Assembly (NCBI GenBank): GCA_019925105.1
Contig: JAHGAU010000030.1
Coordinates: 310,001-374,000, forward strand
Direction: 5' to 3'
Length of the DNA stretch: 64,000 bases
DNA from: Niebla homalea
Taxonomy: Eukaryota; Ascomycota; Lecanoromycetes; Lecanorales; Ramalinaceae
Shown here: one piece after another, positions 11,839 to 24,484 of the stretch
How the letters are laid out: every line of letters starts with the position of its first letter
Position numbering within the stretch: the stretch's first letter is position 1
Notes under the pieces: generated by a model
Told to the model about the DNA's origin: nothing
The model's database searches: none
What the model saw: only the letters and a program-made list of their open reading frames with translations
Position numbers and translations under genes: made by a program

Positions 11839-13690
11839 ATGGCGACGAATAAAGGGACCCCAGAGGTCCAAAACGATGCGTATATGCATAGCTTTAACGA
11901 CAGTAAGGGGAGTATATTAAGTGTGATAAATGGAAGTGGCGTAGTGGTTAAGAATAAGGTAATAAACGGGTAAATAGTTTATATTAATAGAAATAACGAC
12001 GACGTATACGGGTAATATAATAATAATAAGGTATACGCTTAAAATAAATAAAAGAATTAAGGTTAATAAAATACGTATATTAAAACGCGTAAAACGCATA
12101 ATAATAATACGGAAATAATAGGTAAATAAAAGGGTAAAAAGGCCGGTACGGTATTAATAACGAAGGATATAAGCGGGGGGAAAAGGTAAAAAGATTATAA
12201 TAAAAGTATTATTAAGGGTATATAAAAAGGAAATAAAACTAATAAAAAAGACGGGATTTTAAGGGATTAAAAATAAAAAACAGAAATAATACGTTACTTA
12301 ATAAAAGAAAACGAAAAGGCGGTAAAGGAAATAATAAAAATTTTAAAAGGACTCCTTATAGTAAAGTAAAAAAATATTACGTTAAAGATTTAACCGATAC
12401 TATAGATTAAATTAAAAAGCGTAAAGGACTTTTATATAAAAATAAAAATAAAGCTAGGGGAAATAGAACGTTTACGGGGCTCTTAAGGGGTAAGAATAAA
12501 AACGTTAATAAGGGATAAAAATAGCGGCTTAAAATTAAGTATATAAAATAAGGGTATAAAAATAATAGCCCTTTAAATGAAAAAGAGCTGGGCGATAAAA
12601 ATAATAAAAAGGATACCCGTAATAAAGAATAAAAGAATAACGGAAAAGAGGGCAACTATATTAAAGAAAATAAAAATAATAATGGTTTACTTATTTAATA
12701 ATAAAAAGAGGAATACGGCGGTAAAAATAAATACGTTATAGTTAATAAAGGTTTTTAAAATAATAATAGAATTATTAATAGAATAAATTATTACAGTATA
12801 TAAATTATAAAACAAAAATATCCTCCTTAATATAACGTTTTTAAAAACGAAGGAAAACTTAAAGAAATTTAAAACTTAAATTAATAAAAAAAAAAATATA
12901 AATCGGTTAAGGTTTTAAGGTAATTATTTACCGTTATAATAAATAAAATATATTTATTACGTTTTAAGGAAGTTAAAAAAAAGGCTATATTAAAAAATAT
13001 AAAAAGGGAGAATACGGTTTTTTACTTAAGGCTTAAGATCGTTAATTATAAGCTTCTATTAATAATAAAAAAATTTAATTTTTTAAAATATATAAAAAGG
13101 TATTTTATTATTATATTAAGCGTAACGTTAATAAAAATATATAATAACGTTTTAAATAAAAAAATTATTAAAAAAAGATTTCTTAAAATAACTTAATTAT
13201 AAGATAAAGCGGTTAATATTTATTAATATTTTAAGTATTAAAGTTATAAATATATTATTATAAAATATTTTAATATTATAAAATATACGGTTTATATTAA
13301 AGGTTATAATATTTATAAATATATAAAGTTAATAATTAAAAAACTTATAAAAAATATATTTAAATACGTTACGTATAATAAAAAGGGATACTTAATATAG
13401 GATTCCGGGTATATAATAAAAGCCAGGGAAATTAAACGTAAAAAGACCCAGATAACTATAAAAATCTAACGGTATAATACGTATAAAATTAATTTAATAG
13501 GTTAATTAAAGGTAGCCTTAAAACGTAAACTTAATTAATTAAATAATAAAAAGTAAATAATAATAGAAAAAAGAAAACTTTTTATAATCTTAACCTTAAG
13601 GGCTGGCCGTCTTACGTTTTTAATAATAGCCGGGAAGGTATTAAGTTAAAAAACGCTTAACTTTAATAGGAAATCCGTAATTTAAACGGA
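11839..13690 (+). pseudogene. LINE ORF1 of L2 (RIP-broken)
   Basis: ATG at 11,839 opens 44 clean codons beginning MATNKGTPEVQND before the first stop at 11,971 (TAA, where CAA is likely: NGQIxYINRN in L4). Beyond it the same frame reads through many TAA stops as a lysine- and glutamate-rich protein (KENEKAVKEI, KSVKDFYIKIKIK), consistent with the coiled-coil ORF1 of Tad-clade LINEs, an RNA-binding Gag-like protein. A CCHC zinc knuckle, usual near the C terminus, was not found, perhaps because RIP removed its Cys codons. The ATG is preceded by a leader unlike that of L3 and L4. L1 has GTG at this position, L3 ACG and L4 ATA. Confidence 0.7.
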
Positions 13691-14450
13691 TATAAAAAAG
13701 GAAGTTTTTATAAAAATTAATATATAATATATTAACGTTTTTAAAAATAATATAATATAACGTCCGTAACGAAGGAATTAAAGTTATAATATTAATATTT
13801 AAGTTTAAAAAAGTTAAAGACGTTAACGTTATAATAATATAGGAATTATTATATAGTTTATATATATATTTATTTATTAATTTAAAAAAAAGGTTTTATT
13901 TAGCCTTTAAAGGGGATAAAATAATTAAAATATACTTTTTTATAAATAAATAACTTAACGTAAATAGCTAAGATATTACTTATTATAATAAAAACCTTTA
14001 TATATTTTATATTATAAAAGAAAAGGACTTAAAAAGCAACCTTAATATTTATAATATATATAATCCGCCGTTAATTAATAAAGAAAAATTTTTTATATAT
14101 TATTACTTAAAAGGTTTTAATTACTTTAAGTAAGTATAAATTACTTAAAAACTTTAATTTATATTATTATATATAAAATAAAGAAAAACGTATAATAAAT
14201 TACGTTAAATCGGATAATTTATTAATAATTATTATTTAAATTAATTTCTTATTATTAATATTATAAAAAATTATTATATAAAAGAGTTATAAGTTTAAAA
14301 TAATAATTAATCTAACTTTTAATATAGAAAAGGTTACCGGCGTAATTATAATATATAGGCTATAAAAAAACTTAAAATATAACTTAAATTATATACCGAT
14401 ATAAATAACTTTAAATTAAACCGTTAATATAATTATATTATTATTAATAA
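13690..14450 (+). pseudogene. LINE ORF2 endonuclease domain of L2
   Basis: The frame reads NEGIKVIILIF, KGDKIIKIYFFINKQL, then IFYIIKEKDLKSNLNIYNIYNPP. The last segment matches the exo/endonuclease/phosphatase fold strand that ends in YNPP before the GDFN motif of fungal LINE endonucleases. GDFN itself is mutated beyond recognition. The domain would nick target DNA to prime reverse transcription. Confidence 0.65.
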
Positions 14451-14939
14451 GGAAAACGTAAAAAACGGTTAAAAAAATAAAGGTTTATATAAAAACGGAG
14501 GAGATAATAATATAATTTACGGACCTCCCTTAATTAAATAATAAAGACCGGATTAATTTCTTTATAAAATAAATAATAAAGGTATTAAATAAAGTAATTA
14601 ATAAGATTATTTTAATAATAAAACCTTCTTAAAAAACTAAAACCTATTAAAACGAAAAATATATAATTATAATTATAAAAATGAAAAGGTTAATTAAATA
14701 AATTTTTAAATATAGGAATTAAAAGATATTTAATTAATTAAAAATTATTTAAGAAAAAAAGGAAAGGATTATTAAAAAGGTTAAATAAATATACTTTTAA
14801 TTTATAATATATAACTTAACGGTCTTATTTTATAGTATTTAAAAGTTAACGAAGTATAATAAAGAACAAAGTAAAAAATTAAAGTTTATCTTTAAATTCC
14901 CGTTTTTAAAAGACTTAATAATATATTAATTAATACCTT

Positions 14940-15920
14940 TAACGGTAAAATTAAGGCCCTTAAAAAGCATTTTTCCCCCTTCCGTTAAAAGTTAACCTAA
15001 ATAATATTAACGGCGTTTTATATTCCGACCCTATATTAATAAATAAAGTAATAATATAAGATATAATAATTAAGGTAATTAATAAATTAAAGAAAAATAA
15101 AGCCTTAAAATTAAATAAAACTTTTAATAAATTCTTAATAATAATAATTTTACTTTTTAAAAAGGTTTTTATTTATTTCTTTTAAGTATATTTTAATATT
15201 AATTATTATTTACGTAAATTTAAGGAAATAAAGACGATTATTTTTAAGAAATTTATTAAGCCGGATTACTTTAAAATAAAGTCTTATAAACTTATTATAC
15301 TTTTATATACGTTAAAAAAAACCTTAAAAGCGGTAATAATAAGAATCCTTAGTGATTATATAGAAAATTACGGACTTTTTTTGATTAATAAATAAAAATA
15401 AGGAAAAATTAATTAATAAAAATAGTTTTTAAAAGATTATTTAACGGTATATATATAATATAAGGTTACAGGAAGAAATATATTACGAGTCTTTTTTCTT
15501 TTAATATTATAAATATCTTTAATAAAATAAATTATTAAAGGTTACTATATAACTTAAGGAAAAAAATATTATTTTTCTTAATTAAGTAAATAAAGAGTTT
15601 CTTAAGTAATTAAGTTATATTAATTAACCTAAAATAAAAGATAAGCTTAATAAAGCTTACTATAATAAGAATTCCTTAAAAATTACTTATTTTTCTTATA
15701 TTATTTTTATTTTTTAATAATCTATTAATTAAAAAGCTTATTAAGTTAAAATAAAAGGTTTAAGTTGGAAACTTTATTAATAATATTTATTTTTTAACCT
15801 ATAATACCTTTATATATATAAATTATTTAAAATTAAAATAAACTTATAAAGTTTATTTTTAATAAGTAAGAATTTACGGGGCTTAATTTACGTTATATAA
15901 GTATGAATTTATTTATATAA
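14940..15920 (+). pseudogene. LINE ORF2 reverse transcriptase domain of L2
   Basis: The following can be read in one frame with TAA/TAG as former Gln/Trp codons: PDYFKIKSYKLIILLYTL (cf. PDYSxPxSYRPIALLNTL), ENYGLF, then RIPxKLLIFLILFLFFNN (cf. GIPQGSPxSPILFLFYNA), and VGNFINNIYFLTY (cf. GFxDDxxLL). The catalytic Asp-Asp reads Asn-Asn, a G-to-A change. A finger/linker segment ending KAFFPLPLKVNLNNI lies just upstream, typical of Tad-clade ORF2. The order and spacing are those of a normal non-LTR reverse transcriptase. Confidence 0.85.
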
Positions 15921-17480
15921 TTAAAAGTTTAAGGTTATATAATATAATAATTATAATAAACTTAAGTAAAGTTACGGTAAAGCCGGATATTAATATTAAA
16001 GTCTTTAAGCTTTAAGTAAATAAAAAGTTTAATTAAAAGGATTATATAAGAAAAATCTAAAAAAATAACTTTATAAAAAAAAAAGCTTTATTTATCTTAT
16101 TATATTAATATAAAAAGCTACGTTATAAAAGGCCCGGACTATTTATTAAGCTATAATAAAGTTAACTATAGTATACGTTATAGTTATTTAATATATACTT
16201 AAAAATACTCCGGGATATAAGAAAAAAGCTTATTTAAATATTATAGAAAGTCCAGAATTAATATTTAAAAGTAATTAATGGTATTTATAAAATAACCTTT
16301 ATTCCGGTATTAAAGTTTAAGGTTTTTATATTATTAATTAAGGTCTTATTAAATTAAATAATTATTTAAATAAAGTTAAAAAAATATATATACTTAATTA
16401 TAATAATAAGAAACGGGTAAATCCGTTAGAATCTTAATAAGCTTAAAGTTAAAAAAAATAAATTAAAGATATTTATCTCTTTTTTTATTAAGATAAAATA
16501 GGAATAAACGGAAAAAGAAATTAATTTTATTAATATCCCGGAGGTTAATTTAAACGGATATAAATTCCCGTTAAACGTAAAAATTAAAAGGATTTAAAGA
16601 GTAAAGGCTATAACGATTACCTTATAAATTATAATAAAATAAATTAAATATTAACGGAAATATAAAGATTTTATATTTTAAGGTTATTATTATTTAATTT
16701 TTAACGATAAAAAGATTATTAATAAATATTTCCGCCGTTATAATATTATAAGGAAAAATAATAACGTATTAATGATTTAACTTTAAATGGGTAAAAACGG
16801 TTTAACTTACTTTTTATTTATTATATATATTAAGGATCGGATAAACGTTAAATATAAGTACGGATAAAAAAAATAAAACGTTATATACGTCCTTATTTTT
16901 TATCCTTTATTTATAGAAATTAAATTAAAACTTATTATAAAAGTTAATATTTATAATTACCGTTAAATATTATTTATAAAGTAAAATATCCGGGTAACCG
17001 TTAAATTTATAATATTCATTGGATTATTATTATAATTTAATTTCATTATAAAGATAAATAAGGTTATTAAAGATTTTACGGAAAAGGCCCGTTACCGGTT
17101 AAGGAAAAAAAAAAAAAAGAACGGAAACCAATTATATTAATTGTATAAATCGGAAAGTATTTTCTATAGTCATAAAGATATAATAATAAATACTTATTAA
17201 AAGTCCTTAAAAAAGTTAATAACGATAATAATATAAAAAAGGTATATATTAAGTATATAAGTATTAATAAAGATATTTAAAGGTATTATATAAGATTAAA
17301 ATAATATAAATATATAAAAGAACGGAAAAGTAACGAGCTTAAAAATAACCCTTATAAGGATATAATTATAATATTACGGATTTTCTTAAGGGAATTAAAA
17401 TATAAAAAGTATATAAATAAATTATTATTCTTTAAACGGCCGTTAATATCCTTTATTTTAAAGGATAAAAGGTAAAGGCC
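15920..17480 (+). pseudogene. LINE ORF2 C-terminal region of L2
   Basis: Directly after reverse transcriptase the frame reads FIKLxxSxLxYTL, then KVQNxYLKVINGIYKITFIPVLKFKVFI. This is the segment after the RT thumb in fungal LINEs (cf. QNxCLRxIxGAYxATP). An RNase H domain is possible further on but its DEDD residues were not recognised. The frame becomes unreadable near 17,480, about 135 bp before the tail. Confidence 0.6.
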
Positions 17481-17617
17481 TGATAAACGCCGGTTTTTAC
17501 TTTAACGTTATAAGTATTAAGTTTTTACGGTTATTAATAAGGTTAAAAGGCTGCGTATTAAGGAACGCCGGAATTAGTTTAACTAGACCCGTAATATAAA
17601 TCAGTCAATCAATCAAT

Positions 17618-17631
17618 TAAATAAAAAATAT
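17618..17631. repeat. TSD of LINE L2, right copy
   Basis: Exact second copy of the 14-bp sequence at 11,791-11,804. Confidence 0.9.
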
Positions 17632-20600
17632 AAAATAAGGATATATATAGTATTTTTTTATCCGTATTTATATTTAACGTTTATTTAATTTCCGGTATAT
17701 ATAATAAATAAGAAGTAAGTTAAACCGTTCTTATTTATCCGGAATTAAATCGTTAATATATTATTACCTTTCTTTATAATATTATAACGGCGGAAATACT
17801 TATTAATAATCTTTTTATCGTTAAAAATTAAATAATAATAACTTTAAAATATAAAGATTTTATATTTCCGTTAACGTTTAATTTATTTTATTGTAATTTA
17901 TAAAATAATTATTATAATTTTTACTCTTTAAATCTTTTTAATTTCTGTCTTTTTTACGTTTAACGGGAATTTCTATACGTTTAAATTAACCCTTAAGATA
18001 TTAATAAAAAAATTTTTTTAATTTATTCTTATTTTATCTTAATAAAAAAGGGGATTAATATCCTTAATTTATTCTTTTTAATTTAAAACTTATTAAGATT
18101 CTAGCGGATCCGCCCGTTTCTTATTATCGTAATTAAATATATATATTTCTTTAATTTTATTTAAATAATTATTTAATTTAATAAGATTTTAATTAATAGT
18201 ATAAAAACCTTAAACTTTAATATTAAGATAAAAATTAATTTATAAGTACCGTTAATTACTCTTAAATACCGGTTCTGGACTTTCTATAATATTTAAATAA
18301 GCTCTTTTTTGTATCCCGGAGTACTTTTAAATATATATTAAATAACTATAACATATATTATAACTAGCTTTATTACGGCCTAATAAAGAATCCGGGCCTT
18401 CTATAATATAATTTCTTATATTAATATAACGAGATAAGTAAGGCCCTTTTCTTATAAAGTTATTTTCTTTTAAATTTTTCTTATATAATCCTTTTAATCG
18501 AGCTTATTTATTTAAAAGTTAAAGACTTTAATATTAAATTCTAGTTTTACGGTAATTTTACTTAAGTTTATCATAATTATTATATTATATAACTTTAGGC
18601 TCTTAATTATATAAGTAAGTTTATACTTATATAATATAATTAAGCTTTATAAGTTCTTATTTATTAAAGACAAACTTTATAAGCTTATTTTAACTTTAAA
18701 TAATATATATATATAAAGGTATTATAGGCTAAAAGGTAAACGTTGTTAATAAAGTTTTTAACTTAAACCTTTTATTTTAATATAATAAACTCCTTAATTA
18801 ATAAGTTATTAAAGAATAAAAAAAATATAAAAAAAATAAGCAATCTTTAAGGAATCCTTATTATATTAAGCTTTATTAAGCTTATCTTTTATCCTAGGTT
18901 AATTAACGTAACTTAACTACTTAAGAAATTCTTTATTTACTTAATTAAAAGGATAATATCCTTTTCTTTTTTAAATTATATAATAATTTTTAATAATTTA
19001 TTTTATTGAAAATGCTTATAATATTAAAGGAAAGAAAATTTATAATATATTTTTTCTCGTAATTTTATATTATATATATACCGTTGATTAATTTTTTAAA
19101 AATTATTTTTATTAATTAATTTCTTTTTCTTTTCATTTATTAATCGGGAAGGAAAAAGTCCGTAATTCTTTATATAATTATTAAGGATTTTTATTATTAT
19201 TATTATTATTAAGGCTTTCGTTAACGTATAAAAGAGTATAATAAATTTATAAGACTTTAATTTAAAATAATCTGGCTTAATAAATTTCTTAAAAATAATC
19301 GTTTTCGTTTCCTTAAATTTATATAAATAATAATTAATATTAAAGTATACTTAAAAAAAATTAATAAAGACCTTTTTAAACGGTAAACTTATTATTAATA
19401 GGAATTTATTAGGAATTTTATTTAATTTTAAGGCTTTATTCTTCTTTAATTTATTAATCGTTTTTATTATTATATTTTATATTATTACCTTATTTATTAA
19501 TACGGGGTTAAAGTATATAACGTTACTAATATCGTTTAAGTTAACTTTTAACGGAAAAAGGAAAAATATTTTTTTAAGGGCCTTAATCTCACCGTTAAAG
19601 ATATTAATTAATATATTATTAAATTTTTTAAAAAGCGGGAATTTAAAGATAAATTTTATTTTTTTATTTTATTTTTTATTATACTTTATTAACTTTTAAA
19701 TATTATAAAATAAAATTATTTAGTTATATATTATAAATTAAAAGTATATTTACTTAATTTTCTTAATAATCTTTTCCTTTTTTTTTTAAGTAATTTTTAA
19801 TTAATTAAGTATCTTTTAATTCTTATATTTAAATATTTACTTAATTAACTTTTTTATTTTTATAAATCGCGGTTATATATCCTTTATTTTAATAAGTTTT
19901 AACTCTTTAAAAGGGTTTTATTAATAAGATTATTTTATTAATTATCTTATTTAATACCTTTATTACTTACTTTATAAAAAGGTCAATTTAATCTTTATTA
20001 TTTAATTAAGGGAGGTCCATGAATTATATTATTGTTTCTTCCGTTTTTATATAAACCTTATTTCTTTAACCGTTTTTTACGCTTTTATTACCGGTAATAA
20101 TAGGGTTATATTAACTGTTTAATTTAAAGTTATTTATATTAATATATAATTTAAGTTATATTTTAAGTTTTTTTATAACTTATATATTATAACCGCGTTA
20201 ATAACCTTTTCCGTATTAAAGGTTAAATTAATTATTATTTTAAACTTATAATTCTTTTACGTAATAATCCCTTATAATATTAATAATAAGAAATTAATTT
20301 AAGTAATAAATATTAATAAGTTATTTAATTTAATATAATTTATTATATGCTTTTTTTATTTTATATAGAATAATTTAAGTTAAAGTCTTTAAATAATATA
20401 TATTTATTTAAGATAATTAAGACTTTTTTAAGTAGTAATATTATAAAAGGTTTTTTTAATTAACCGGCGGTAAATTATATATATTATAAAAATTAAAATC
20501 GCTTTTTAAGTCCCTTTCTTTCCTAATATAGAGTATATAAAGGTTTTTTTTATAATAAATAATATCTTAATTATCTACGTTAAACCGTTTATTTATAAAG

Positions 20601-22740
20601 AAGTATATTCTGGTTATTTTATTCCCCTTAAAGGTTAAATAAAATACCTCCCCCGGGTTAATAAATAAATATATATATAGGTTATACGGTAATTCTTATA
20701 TTATTATAATATTAAGGTTTTTAACTTTATTAAACTTAAATATCGGTATTATTACTTTAATTCTTTTATTATAGATATTATATTATATTATTCTTAAAAG
20801 CGTTAATATATTATATATTAACCTTTTAAGGGTTCCCTTTTTTAAATCCGTTTAAGTTATAGAATTCTTAATAAAGTTAAGCGTTTTTTAATTTAATATT
20901 TTTTTAATTATTATTAAAGACGTAAAACGGCCGGCTTTTAAGGTTAAAATTATAAGGAACTTCCTTTTCTTTATTTTATCCGTTATTATTATTTACCCTT
21001 TATTATTTAATTAATTAAGTTTATATTTTAAGGTAATTTTAATTAACTCGTTAAATTAATTTTATATATATTATACCGTTAGATTTTTACGGTTATCTAG
21101 GTTTTTTTTTACGTTTAATCTTTTTAACTTTTATTATATATTTAAAATCCTATATTAAGTATTTTTCCTTATTATATATAACGTATTTAAGCGTACCCTT
21201 TATAAGCCCCTTAATTATTAACTTTATATACTTATAGGTATTATAGCCCTTAACGTAAACCGTATATTTTATAATATTAAAATATTTTATAATAATATAT
21301 TTATAGCTTTAATATTTAAAATATTAATAAATATTAACCGCCTTAATTTATAGTTAAATTATCTTAAGAAATCCTTTTTAATACTCTTTTTATTTAAAAC
21401 ATTATTATATATTTTTATTAATATTATACTTAATATAATAATAAAAAACTTCTTTACGCGTTTTAAGGAATTAAGTTTCCTTATTATTAAAGGAAGTTTA
21501 TAATTAATAACTTTAAGCTTTAAATAAAGAACCGTATTTTCCTTTTTATATTTTTTAACGTAACCTTTTTTTTAACTTTTATAAAACGTAATAGGTATAT
21601 CTTATTTATTATAACGGTAAATAATTACTTTAAAATTTTAATTAATTTATATTTTTCTTTTTTAATTTAAGTTTTAAACCTTTTTTAGCTCTTTTTTACT
21701 TTCAAAAACGCTATATTAAAAAGGATATTTTTACTTTATAATTTACGTATTACAATAATTTATTTTATTAATAGTTCCGTTATTATTTTAAAAGCCTTTA
21801 TTAATTATAATAAGTTTATTTTTATAATTACGTTTTTTTTATTATTAAATAAGCGGATTATTATTATTTTTATTTTCTTTAATATAATTGCTTTTTCCTT
21901 TATTATCCTTTTATTCTTTACCGTAAGTACTTTTTTTTATTATTTTTATTATTTAACTTTTTTTTTATTTAAGGGGTTATTACCTTTATATTCTCGCCTT
22001 ATATCTTTAATCTTAAACCGTTATCTTTATCCTTTATTAACGCTTTCGTTACCGCCCTTTAAAAACCCCGTAACCGCTCCGTTTCCCTTAACTTTAGTTT
22101 TATTTTTATATAGAAGTCTTTTACGTTTTTTAACTTAATCCGTAATATCGGTTAAGTCTTTAACGTAATATCCTTTTACTTTATTATAAAGAGTCTTTTT
22201 AAGGCCTTTACCGTTTCTTTCACCGCCTTTTCGTCCTTATTTACCGGGCGACGTATTATTTTTACCTTTTATTTTTAATCTTTTGAGTTTTTATCCTTTT
22301 TATTAACCTTATTCCCCTTTATATACCCTTAATAATACTTTTATTACGGTTTTTTTGCCTTTTCTTTCCGCCCGTACCTTTTACCGTTAATGCCGTACCG
22401 GCCTTTTTACCCTTTTATTTACTTATTATTTCCGTATTATTATTATATATTTTATACGCCTTAATATATATATTTTATTAACCTTAATTCCTTTACTTAT
22501 TTTAAACGTTATCCGGCTTATTATTATTATATTACCCGTACGCGTTATTACCGTTTCTATTAATATAAGTTACTTACCCGTTTATTACCTTATTTTCGAT
22601 TATTACGTTACTTTTACTTATCGTACTTAATATATTTTCTTTATTATTATGAAAGCTATACGTATATATATCGTTTTGGACGTCTGGGGTCCCTTTGTTC
22701 GTCGCCACCCCCCAAGAAATAATTATCAATAATCAAGTTC

Positions 22741-22753
22741 TTTTAAAGTATAT
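22741..22753. repeat. TSD of LINE L1, right copy
   Basis: Exact second copy of the 13-bp sequence at 11,106-11,118. From here the right arm of the giant inverted repeat continues. Confidence 0.85.
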
Positions 22754-24264
22754 ATAAATTAATTAATTAACCTTTTTAATATTTCTATTCTTTTATATAT
22801 TTATCCATAAGTTTTATATCTTTTATATTCTCTTTCTTTTTAACTTCCTTTATTATAAGGTATTGCTTATAACATTATTATATTCCGGACCATATTATAT
22901 ATATTCGTATATATCTTAATTACTTATTTAATCGTTTGTAATATTTACTATATAGCTTAACTTATTATAAGTATAAAAATTAAAAAAACGTTAAGCTAAT
23001 AATTATTCACCCCTTATTCTTTTTATAATAAATTTACCCCTTTAATATTACGTATTATTAATAAGTAATTCCTATTTTTTAATATCGTTTATATATATAT
23101 CTGCTTGCCCTTTTTATAGTTTTATTCTTAAGTCTTACCTAATAGTAATAAATAGGTATATTAAGACTTCATTTTCTTAAAGCCCCCCCCCCCGGTTCTA
23201 TTGTTCTGACTTATTAATAACAATGATTTTTATATTTTATGTTTATTTATTTTAAAACTTAAGCTGCCTATATTTATATTTTCTTTAAATGTAATACGCT
23301 TAATTTATATAAGGGTATAATACGCTTTATTTTGTTTATTAAAAGATTATAAATACCGCCCTTTATAAGGATCGGACCTTAAGATTAATTATTTTTTATT
23401 TTATTCCTTTATTTATATATTTCTAATATTTCTTTTAATCCTGTTATTATTAAGTGTATTTTTAGTAAATTCATTACGTAACTTTATACATTTTAAGAAA
23501 ACTTAATTATTTAAGTAAGCTTTATTTAAATTCTATTTTATTAATTTCAATATTTTTTTTTATTAATGGATTTAAGATAATATTATACTTAATTATTAAT
23601 TTATACCTATTTATTAATACTATCTTTATATCGGTTTATTATATTAATCTTAAGAAAGTAATTAAGGGGGCTAATAGTTTATTATGGTTATTACTTCTTA
23701 TATATTACTACTTAAAAAGGTAAAGGAAAGAAGAAAAAATAAAATAAAATGGTTATTTATTAATCTTCGGATAGTTTTCTGGCCTTTATATAAACTCCTT
23801 TAACGTTTAATATTATACTTAATAACGTTTATTAACGGTATATTTTTTATTATAACTTTTAATATTTACCCTTATTTATTTATATGCTTTTCCCTTAATT
23901 AATTAATATATTAAATACTCTTAAGGTTATATTTACTTATAAATAAAATTTATTTTTATATTTTCTTAATATTTTACGTATAATTATCCCGATATAAGTA
24001 TTTCTAGAAAATATATTAAAAAAGGTTCCTTTTAAATGTAATAATATTATTTATGATTTTTATTAAGTTCCGTCCTAGCCGGTTCTATTGGTAAGTAAAA
24101 CGTTAATAATAACGTTTAATTATTCATTTGCTTATTAATCTTATTACGTAGCCGTTTACTTTATCCTTTTTATTTATCCGTTTTCTTTATTTTCTTTTAT
24201 TCTTTTAAATTTCCTTATTTCTTTAATTTACTTAATTTTTAATTCCTTTTATACTTTAATTAGT

Positions 24265-24269
24265 TTATT
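24265..24269. repeat. TSD of TRIM1, left copy
   Basis: ttatt, repeated at 25,257-25,261. The length of 5 bp is the rule for LTR-element integration. Confidence 0.85.
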
Positions 24270-24327
24270 TGTTAGCGCCTATGCGCACCCCGCAGGGGTG
24301 GCCCTTAAGGCCTAATACCGCTTATAT

Positions 24328-24360
24328 GGTAATAGCGGCTTACCCCTAAGCGCTATTACC
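24328..24360 (+). other. conserved hairpin in TRIM1 5' LTR
   Basis: GGTAATAGCG-g-CTTA pairs with TAAGCGCTATTACC around a CCCC loop: a 14-bp stem with one bulged G. The same hairpin occurs in the other TRIM1 LTR (25,171-25,203) and in both TRIM2 LTRs, although other parts of the LTRs differ. Confidence 0.85.
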
Positions 24361-24387
24361 TGCCTAGGTTAGCTACTTTTACCCTGG

Positions 24388-24398
24388 TGGCCGAGTGG
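24388..24398 (+). promoter_or_regulatory. A-box-like Pol III promoter element in TRIM1 LTR
   Basis: TGGCCGAGTGG matches the eukaryotic tRNA A-box pattern (TGGCNNAGTGG), as found in tRNA-Ser/Leu. It lies 15 bp before the LTR end. Confidence 0.7.
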
Positions 24399-24406
24399 TT
24401 ATCCGT

Positions 24407-24433
24407 CCTAACATTATAATAGCGCACTTTAGG
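24407..24433 (+). other. anticodon-arm-like stem spanning the TRIM1 LTR end
   Basis: CCTAA (24,407-24,411) can pair with TTAGG (24,429-24,433), leaving a 17-nt loop that contains the last bases of the LTR (CTAACA). In TRIM2 the equivalent stem is TACCCT/AGGGTA. The primer-binding site would fall within this loop and the 3' strand of the stem. Confidence 0.5.
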
Positions 24434-24473
24434 GGCTGTGTACCCCTTAAGTGAATACATAGGGGCAGGTAGC

Positions 24474-24484
24474 GGTTCGATTCT
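24474..24484 (+). promoter_or_regulatory. B-box-like element in TRIM1 internal region
   Basis: GGTTCGATTCT fits the B-box pattern GGTTCGANNCC at 10 of 11 positions, 75 bp after the A box. That spacing is normal for a tRNA gene with an intron or a long variable arm. Confidence 0.7.

Larger units (their letters stand above)
11805..17617 (+). mobile_element. LINE L2, full length, nested in L1
   Basis: A 5,813-bp Tad-like LINE on +, inserted into L1 in opposite orientation with a 14-bp TSD. Order: a 34-nt leader, ORF1 (about 11,839-13,690), then ORF2 with an apurinic-type endonuclease (about 13,700-14,450), reverse transcriptase (about 14,940-15,920) and a C-terminal region to about 17,480. A short 3' UTR follows, ending CTAGACCCGTAATATAAAT plus (TCAA)n. 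RIP has put stops throughout. The first 170 bp and last 100 bp are best preserved. L1 and L2 form a 5-kb inverted repeat with each other, which would itself be a good RIP target. Confidence 0.92.
11119..22740 (-). mobile_element. LINE L1, full length, split by nested LINE L2
   Basis: A Tad-like non-LTR retrotransposon on -. Its 3' part (11,119-11,804) and the rest (17,632-22,740) flank L2. Without L2 and one copy of L2's TSD it is about 5,795 bp, matching the other copies. The 3' end has CTAGATCCGTAGTATAAAT followed by a tetranucleotide tail (seen as atttgatttgattt). The 5' end has the conserved GGCGACGAACAAAGGGACCC ORF1 start region at about 22,682-22,706. It is flanked by a 13-bp TSD and inserted in the right arm of the giant inverted repeat. 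The body is heavily RIP-mutated, while the two termini are much less affected. Confidence 0.9.
24270..24413 (+). repeat. TRIM1 5' LTR
   Basis: 144 bp, TGTTAGCG...GTCCTAACA. It differs from the 3' LTR at only a handful of positions, several of them C/T or A/G, so insertion is fairly recent or the copies are protected. Confidence 0.9.

Noticed and set aside
11917..12655. Two open frames on - (11,917-12,099 and 12,407-12,655)
   Set aside because: They lie antisense to LINE L2 ORF1, are hydrophobic low-complexity by-products of AT bias, and have no counterpart in other copies.
23183..23193. C11 run, and a G9 run at 5,540-5,548
   Set aside because: Homopolymers without context; likely slippage or sequencing-sensitive sites.
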